Source of the DNA: Tetrastigma voinierianum
Taxonomy: Eukaryota; Streptophyta; Magnoliopsida; Vitales; Vitaceae
Direction of reading: 5' to 3'
Assembly (NCBI GenBank): GCA_016808115.1
Contig: JAEQBH010005416.1
Location: forward strand, 186,001 to 250,000
DNA length: 64,000 nucleotides
Shown here: positions 47,601-56,600 of the stretch, in pieces
Position numbering within the stretch: position 1 is the first letter of the stretch
Layout of the letters: each line of letters starts with the position of its first letter
Notes under the pieces: generated by a model
Told to the model about the DNA's origin: nothing
Seen by the model: only the letters and a program-made list of their open reading frames with translations
The model's database searches: none
Translations under genes and position numbers: made by a program

Positions 47601-50600
47601 GTGCACCCATCAAATTGTGCTTCATGGCTGGCATTGCATATTTCAATCATCCATATGGATTTAGATGTTTATAAATGCTACATTGCTTGTTCTAAAGCCA
47701 TATTGTAGAAAGTGGTAACATTTTAAATTTTTATGCCATCCAAGAGGCACAACTCCGCTCACACCACGCTACCAAGAAGGAACATCTTCTCTGTAGCGTG
47801 GATTGCAAATGGGAGAGGTGAGGAGCTGGTTATTTCCCACCTCCTCTATGCCGATGACACGCTCTTCTTTTGTGAGACCGACAAAGATCAGTTAAAGTTT
47901 CTGAGCTGGACTTTGATGTGGTTCAGAGCGGTGTCGGGTTTGAAAATTAACTTAAACAAGAGTGAAATCATTCCACCGGGGCCCGGGTGGGCTAATCTGG
48001 AGGAGCCGGGCCTCGAGTCGGGATGTAAAGTCGATCCCTCCCTACGGCCCACTGCCTTCCCTTAAAGCCAAGCATAAGGCACTAAGTGTTCGGGACCCTG
48101 GCTGGAAGAGAGATTCCCCGAAAGAGGTTGGCATCCTAGAAGATTCAAAAGATATTTCAAAGGGCTAAGGGTCACTTCATTCGCAAAGACTCGCTCCGCC
48201 TCCCATTCTATTACCTTCTTCCGAATGCCTCGTAAAGTTCAGGTTAGATTGGAAAGGATTCAAAGATAGTTTCTTTGGGGAGGGAGCAATCTTGATAAGA
48301 AAGTTTCTCTGGTGAGCTGGGCCACTGTGTGCACAGATAAGAGAAAAGGGGGCCTTGGGATAAAAAGCTTCTCTAAGATGAATAAGGCTTTGTTATGTAA
48401 ATGGAGTTGGCGGTTTGCCAACGATAGAAATTCGCTTTGGAGAAAGGTTATATGTAGTAAATTTGGCGAGACTAATGGAGGTTGGCATACCTGTGACCTC
48501 GGAGGTAATTATGGGATGAGTTTATGGAACGAAATTAGGAAAGAGTGGCCTAGTTTTTCTCAAAACGCGGTCTTTTCCCTCGGGGATGGAAGGATGATCA
48601 AATTCTGGAAAGATGTTTGGTGCGGAGAGGAGGCGTTGTGTTCTATTTACCCCTCACTTTTCAATTTGGCTTTGAATAAAGAGGCCATGGTTGCGGACAT
48701 CTAGGATAGTGGCAGGGGGGTTGGGTGCTGGTCCCTAACCTTCCTAAAACCTCTCAATGACTGGGAGATAGAAGAGGTGGAAAGATTCCTACAAACTCTT
48801 TGCGATCAAAATTTCTGCCCTTTGGGTGAGGACAGGTTACTGTTGAAGGATGTCAAGGAAAAAGGGTTCTCGGTAAAGATCATGTATAAAGGCTTAGATC
48901 CCTCCCCCGCTATTGATTTCCCCTATCGCTTGATATGGAATCCAGCCCTTGCCTCCAAAAATAGGATTCTTTGCATGGTTTCCTACTTAGGGTAAAGTGC
49001 TTAAGTTGGATCAACTTAAACGCCGTGGAATGACTTTTGCATATAGATGTTTTCTGTGTGAGGAGGAAGAGGAGACCACAGACCATTTGTTGATCCACTG
49101 TAAAAGTGCTAAAATGTTGTGGAATCTTTTTTTGTCAATTGTTGGGATTAGCTGGGCTTTCCCCTGCTCACCACATAATTCCTTTCGCCGCAAGGAGCCG
49201 CTAGGTAAAAACTTAAAAATATAGATGACAGCACCTTTGTGCCTGTTTTGGACTTTTTGGCCGCTAAATAGGTCATGTTTCAGAACGGCGCTACCGCCCA
49301 AAGGATTAATGCTAATTTTGTATCCAATTTGTGGACTTGAGCTAACCTGTATAGTATTGATAACACAAACTCTGTTTTGAACTTCCTCACTTGGTTGGGG
49401 AGTAGGTAGGGTTTTTGGGTTTATTCTTGTCTGGTTTTTCTTGGCTCCTTTTTGTTCACGACCTATGTACTCTTGGGAACTTTTTCTATCTTTATAATAT
49501 TTGCTTTTTACTGATAAAAAAAAAAAAAAAATCTGCTGTTTCCCATACGGGTGAAGGAAACACTCTGGCACACCTTCCATGATAGTGTCCTCCCTTGTCT
49601 GACATTTGTCCATTTACAAGTCTGTAGAACATTATCCATGTCTTCATGCATCCATAAGTTTTTGCAGTTGGGAATTTACTCCTAATAAACAACTCCTCTT
49701 GTACTAATTTGTTTATTGTATTTATAGGATAAGTTATTGTTTGTTATATCAAGGCAAGTTAATGTCGACTAGTTTAAACATTAATATTCAATGCTGAAGT
49801 TGTGTCTAATGTTACCTAAGAACATCTAAGGGGAATGGCAGTATCATTCTCAATTTTTGGGTCATCCAAGAGTGGGTCACAGGTTCTCCAGTTCCCAATA
49901 CTGGCGGATGGAGCACTTTGGTAAAATTTCCATTGCAGTGCCCTCCATTACGTCCAAAATTTGTCCCTTAATCCCTATGAGTCCGTATAATTCATTATCT
50001 ACACCTTCATTTTTTTTTCAAAAGTCAAATCAAAAAATATATCAAAGCTCAACCAATTCACAAAATCCTTGTTGGACTCGTTCAATCTCAATTTGTTCTT
50101 ACCCTGCCTTTTAATTGAGAAGGATTGCAATTCTAAAAGAGAATCTCCACTTTCTCAAGATCCTAATCATTAAATTGCCTTGAAAAAGAGAAGATGATTT
50201 AGCCCTTCTTTCATTCCCAACTGAAAAGTGAGACTTGCATTTTATACCCTTCCACTCATTTCTGATGGCTTTCCATACTCCAACTTTATATCCTATTCTT
50301 CCAAGAGTATACATGCATTCATGAGTTTTTAAACTAGTTGAACTTACTCTTGAAAACATAATTGTTCATGCAAAACCATGTTTATTGTAGGTTACCTAAG
50401 AATGTTCTAGGGGGAGGGCGAATAGGATTCTCAAATTCTTTAACCAATTGTGATTTTGTTTCATCTAGACTGTTAAAGGCATGATATTCATATTAAACCC
50501 TATAGACAACAAGACAAAATAATTGGATGAATAAATTCCTTGTGCTTTTTCATTGATTCATTATGAATATATATATACAAAAGTCAATCTAATCTTCTTA

Positions 50601-53600
50601 ATAGATTACAACTATATAAGACAAGTTTCCTATTAGGATATAAATCTATATGTAAAGTAGATATATGCTATTACACTCCCCCTCAAGTTGGAGCATATAT
50701 ATTAATCATGCCCAACTTGTTACATAGATAACTAACTCGGTCTCCACTTAGGGGCCTTAGTAAGATATCACCCTAATTGTTCTCCGCCTTCACATATCTT
50801 GTAGAAATCGTTTCTAGTCAGATTTTCTCACCTAACGAAATGATAATCTATCTCAATACGCTTGGGCCTGCTCATGGAACACAGGATTACAATATGAAGG
50901 GCGACCTAGTTGTCATACCAAAGGTTTGCTAGGACTGGTGTCTCAATACCGACTTCCATCAAGAGTTGATGAAGCCAAATGATCTCACACACGGACTGTG
51001 CCATCGCTCTATATTTAGACTCTACACTAGATCGAGAGACAACAATATGTTTCTTAATCTTCCATGAGACTGGATTCCCTCCAACAAACACACACGCACT
51101 CGCGACTTCCGCCTTCCCCAGATCCTCGCCCACCGCGTTGCCAAAAACACTCCACCTCCCTCGTTTATGCCCATGATCATCGTGATAAAATACCCCGCCT
51201 CGCCACTTGGCAACATGGAATCGCTCAACAATCGCCTAATGGTCATCATTGAGCTTATATATATAGACTTACAACACTGACTAAGTGGGCAATATCAAGA
51301 CGAGTTAATGAAAGGTAATTTAGCTTCCCAACTAGTATTTTATATCTCTCAGGATCCTCAAATGTTTCGTCTTCTCTAGTAAGGTGTATGCTTGGAACCA
51401 TAGGGAAATTACATGGCTTTACCCCCAACTTTCCAGTCTCAGACAATAGATCAAGCACATATTTCCTTTGAGATAAGATGATTCCATATTTGCTTCGCAT
51501 AACTTCAATGCCTAAGAAGTATCTTAGCATTCCTAAGTCCTTTGTATGGAATTGGCTCTGAAGAAAGGACTTAAGTGACGAGATGCCTTTAGAGTCACTC
51601 CCAGTGATAACAATATCATCCACATACACTACCAACAAAATGATACATAAACGCTCCCCAGAGAAGACTGAGTGGTCGATTTACTTTGCATGCCACCCTT
51701 CAATCCGCTAATATCGAATACTCAAACTACTTCCATTACGACTGCTTTCAAATCATATAAAGACTTCTGAAGACGACAAACTTTCCTTATCTCCCCTTGA
51801 GCAACAAACCCTGGAGGTTGTTCCATATACACCTCCTCCTGAAGGTCGCCATGAAGAAATACATTCTTAATATCAAGCTAGTGGAGATCCCAATGATAAG
51901 TAGCAGCCAGGGAAATAAAAAGCCGAACAGATGTCATCTTAGCAACAAGGGAAAAAGTGTCAGAATAGTCCACGCCATAGGTCTTGAGCGTACCCCTTAG
52001 CCACAAGTCGTGCTTTCAATCGAGCAACTGAACCATTAGGATTAACTTTAACTGCAAAAACTCAGCGGCATCCAATGACTTTCTTCCTCGTAGGTAACTG
52101 TACCAAGTTCCAAGTACCATTGTCATCTAAAGCCTGCATTTCTTCTACCATAGCACTACGCCAACCAAGGTGAGAAAAAGCCTCACGGACAGTTAGAGGA
52201 AGAGAGATCAATTCAAGAGATGCAATAAAGGAACTAGAGGAAGACGATAAATGGTTATAGGAAACAAATGAAGAGATTGGATGAGTACACTAACGTTTAC
52301 CTTTATGAAAGAGTAAATTCAAGATCATGATTTCTTGACTGGATCCGATGACGGCTAAATTGCAAGCTGTCACTAGAGTCTGGAGGGTTCTGGTGCTGAG
52401 AATATACCTGAGTGATGGGAGGTTTAATAGGAATGGGAGCTGGAGTAAGAGCTTCATGATCCTCCACCTGATTAGTAACAGGAGAAGAAAGGGAAAACGG
52501 GGTAGTCTCAAAGAATGTAACATCAGTAGACACAAAGTAACATCGAAGAGTGGGACAGTCACACCTGTACCCCTTATGAACTCGAGTTTCAATGACTTAG
52601 GATCGAGTTTAGACACATGTAGACAAACATCCCGAACAAAGCAAGTACACCCAAACAAAGATTTATGGGGAAAGAGGGTTTGCTACGGAGTGACCCAATT
52701 CAAGACAGAGGAAGACATCTAATTAATAAAAAAACAAGCTGTGGAAACAGCATCAGCCTAAAAATGCTTAGGCATGTGCATTTGAAATAATAGAGCCCGA
52801 GCAGTTTCAAGGTGCCTATTTTTTCTTTTAGTAACTCCATTTTGAGAAGGAGTATCAACATAAGATGTCTGATGAAAGATGCCATTCTGAAGTATGAATG
52901 ATTGAAATTGTTCAGAAAAATATTCTTTGGTATTATCACTTTTCAAATTTTGAACAAAAACATGAAACTGAGTGTGAATTTCAGCACAGAAGGCACGAAA
53001 GTTAGAAAATAACTTTGAATGGTTATTCATTAAATATAACCTAGTTGTTCGCGAATAATCATCGACAAATGTAACAAAAAATAATAAACTCGCTTGAAAC
53101 ACTACATGGACCCCATTATCCGAATGAACTACCTCAAAAGGAGCTAAGCCTGCCATTGACTCTAGACTCAAATGCACTTGATGAAGCTTAGCATATTGAC
53201 ACGACCTACGCTCAATGAGGATAGGGCTAGGAAAATCGAGGATATAGCTTCTTCAACAAAGGGAGAGAAGGACACTCCAGCGATAATGAAAGCTCAATGG
53301 GGTAACAAACCCAGAACAAGCAACGGATTTTGGCACCTGTTTCAAGGATGTAGAGGTGACCCCTGCACTCGCTTCCTGACCAATAACCCGCTTCACGAAA
53401 GATCCCTAAACCGGGCAATGATCGGGAAAGAATGAGATACCGCAATTAAGACACGAAAGTGAGTTTACTCACATTAAATTAAAGAAATTGTGGTAGCTGT
53501 GTGATCAGTGATTAGAGGAGTGGATAGATTGTTCTTGACTCAAGGACACAAGATGTTGATCCATGCAAGGGTAATAGTAAGTGAAGGGTGTGGCGAAGCG

Positions 53601-56600
53601 TAGTAAATAAACTGAATTACATCATGTAGCTGGTGATGGCCTTAGGTCGATGACGTGTGGAGAAACTCGCATGTGGTAAGTTTTATTTTGACTCGATGGA
53701 ATATCTTGATATAAGTAGATCTGGCGGAAGTGATTTTGATGATGGGCGGCCCGAAATCTTGATTTTTATTTTGCGAGTTTCCTCTGATTAATTACATGTC
53801 TGGATTGTAGCGTATGACAACTCTCAGGTTGTGGATAATGATCAGCATGGCGACGTGTTGAAGTCGAAGCCTCACTGTTGAACAACTGGATCTTTGTGAA
53901 GATATCACCTTCGCGTACGTATATTTTGTTGGAATGGGGTGGTTCTATGATCCACAAAACACCTTTGAATCTTGAAGAAATCAAGGAGAAAGGCACGAAG
54001 CCCTAGAAAAATAGGGCTGTTAGACACAAAATGTTTTGAAAATCACTGTTGTAGGCATCGGACAGTGGTTGGGGAGGACCGTTGGCGGTTGGCCATGTTG
54101 TAGGAGGAGTCTCGTCGCCGGATGTGGCTCTAGGCGCCCACACGTGCTCCCTAAGTGTCGGCGCGTGGGGAATAGGACAGATCCTTGTGGTGACGCGTGT
54201 GGATCACACGCTCACCTTTCGGCCACTAGACTTGGTGGTCTTGGTCGTCGGAGGCTTGTGCACATTCTTGTTTAGGCAATGTCGCCCCACGCTCCCTTGA
54301 AGTGTGTGTTTCAAACACCAACCTCGGTGGCCTGGGATGTATTCCGAGATGTCCTAGAATTTTTTTCTTGTTTTAGGTCAAATTTGAACCCTAGGCTCTA
54401 ATACCATGTAGACAGCAAGACAAAAGAATTGGAGGAATAAATTCCTTGTGCTTTTTCATTGATCTATTATGAATATATATATACAAAAGCCAATCTAATC
54501 TTCTTAATAGATTACAACTCTATAAGACAAGTTTCCTAATAGGATACAAATTTATATGTAAAGTAGATATATGCTATAAGCTTGAGCTTTTAAGAGAGTT
54601 GGTCGTTTAACATGGTATCGGTGCCTGGTTTTGGTAGGAGGTCCTGGTTTCGAACCACCGCTTTGCAATTTATTCCCCATTTGTTGATTTGAAAGTTCAT
54701 GGAGGACTCTATTTGGTTTGTTTGACTCTCCACGTGCGGGTATGAGGTTGCACGTGAAGGAGGGTGTTAAAGGCATAATATCCATATTAAACCTAAATCC
54801 TACAAGCTTGAACTTTTAGGAGAGTTGGTTGTTTAACGACACAAGCCAACTAACCGGCCAATAATGGTGTATTTAATTAATTCTTTTGAAAAAAATTTAC
54901 AAAACCCTCACAAGCAAGTATTCAACCAATATATAATCGTGGTGACTAAGATATTTATCATAAATAATAATGCTTAAAATATGAATATAGGTGAATGATG
55001 AAGAGACAAGAATTTATAGCTGTTTACCCCAAAGCCTATATCTCTTGGATGAGATGGTTGTATCTTTTAATCAAACAAGTTGTAATTGGTTTACCATATG
55101 TTATGACAGACACTTGGTTTGAGGGGCTGCAAAGAACCTAATCTAAAGATTTTCTTACAAGCTCAAGTAAAGTTGGGCTTTTCAACTTGAATTTGTCAAT
55201 ATTTTTTCCTTTTCATTGGTGTAATTGACATTGTGCTTACTTTCGTGCCTGATATACAAGGTTGTAGAAGTTGTCATTGAATCCAGTTATCATCAGTCAA
55301 GTTGTACACTCAAGCTTGTTATCTTATGACTTGTTATCTTCATCCAGAATGCATTTGTAATTCCTCTTGGTCCCACTGTGCATTTATCATGTTGGTTTCA
55401 ATGTCCTCAACTATAGACCATGCCATTATGATTGTGAGTTGAACTTCTGGTCATTGTCATTGTGAGTTGAGCCGGCTCAACTTGGGTGTTGAGATGTTTC
55501 ATCTCTGGGTTTTTGATATCTTTGTGGCACAAGATATAATTACTCTTGGCTGCTTCTCAATTGATGCGTTGACATGCCTGAAGATATCTTTATAATGATT
55601 CAGGCATTTGATGTATTTGTTCCAAACTCAAGGTAGAGGTGGTGTATGTTTAGTCAGCTTATTGCATCCTTATGTTAGACATGCCAATATTGACATTCTA
55701 TGGAAGGTGCCCTGCTTTCCTCAATATTCTTGTAATTCATTCCCCTCTTAGCTTGTGGCAAGGAGGTCCAGACTTCTTTGACATACTTTCTTGTATGGGG
55801 ATATTGTATCAAATTTCTTTGCTGAACACCTTCAATCAATGTTGAACCTTTATTGCTTGTCTTGCAAAGTAGTTTGGTGAAAGAATTCGTGTGTATTATC
55901 ATACCATATTATCCTTATGGTTACTGTGGAATCTGTCTAATGAACCTTGGAATAGTTAGTTGGCTGGAATTTCATCGTTGGGACTAGGAATTATTTATTT
56001 ATTTTTTTGATAAGTATCCTTGGGACTAGGACTTTCATCTTTATATTCATTAACTCTGCATTTTTAAGTGTACTCCGTTTTGGTTCAGGTTGCAATCAAA
56101 ATAGTTTTCTTTTGCTTTGCCTACCTGTTGTCATGTAGGCAGTTTGTTCGACTTGATTTGCTGGTCAATCTATTAATATGTACAGGAGCTACAATTATTT
56201 CTATAGTGTGTCTTGTGGGTAAAAACAGTGTTCAAGCACTTCAGATGACTTGAACCCAAGTTATAAGGCTTCCAGCAGGCTTTACTGCCACCAGATCTGT
56301 GACATTTTGATGACGACTTAATTTTATAAATGTGAAACTATCTCTTCTATAAACATTGGTTTCAATTTTAAAGCTTCCGGACTATTTATAATTCATTATA
56401 CAACATAATAATGAACCTTTGTTTCAGTATGGTTTTGTCATTTTGAGACCTTAATCTATTATTGATTTTGATATATTGTAATTAGCTAGATTCAAATTCC
56501 TAACTGCTAAAGTCAAGTTGTCTTTGTTCTATTTATTCTCAAGTGTCCTAATTACTCAATTCAATTCAATTCAACTGAACTGAACCTTAACTGAAGTTCC

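Larger units (their letters stand above)
50471..54838 (+). mobile_element. TRIM-like miniature LTR element, split by a copia insertion
   Basis: The 3' LTR (54765-54837) is about 73 bp, begins TGTTAAAGGCATAATATCC and ends GTTGTTTAAC. The same text is found as 50471-50500 (TGTTAAAGGCATGATATTCA onward) plus about 54577-54612 (AAGCTTGAGCTTTTAAGAGA to GTTTAACA), interrupted by a minus-strand copia element. TGGTATCGGTGCC (54613-54625) directly follows the 5' LTR as a primer-binding site, and GAAGGAGGG (54756-54764) precedes the 3' LTR as a polypurine tract. Without the insertion the element is only about 290-300 bp with no coding capacity, which defines a TRIM. Confidence 0.72.

Noticed and set aside
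49011..49613. Minus-strand open frame of 200 codons
   Set aside because: It is antisense to the LINE zf-RVT region and includes the poly(A) run translated as Phe; it is a shadow.
47731..49875. Similar phrases CATCCAAGAG at about 47737 and 49863 as the TSD of the intron-5 LINE
   Set aside because: The right copy is over 300 bp beyond the poly(A) tail, so it cannot be the target-site duplication.
54036..54300. GC-rich plus-strand open frames
   Set aside because: They lie antisense in the leader of the minus-strand copia, next to its primer-binding site, and have no recognisable domain.
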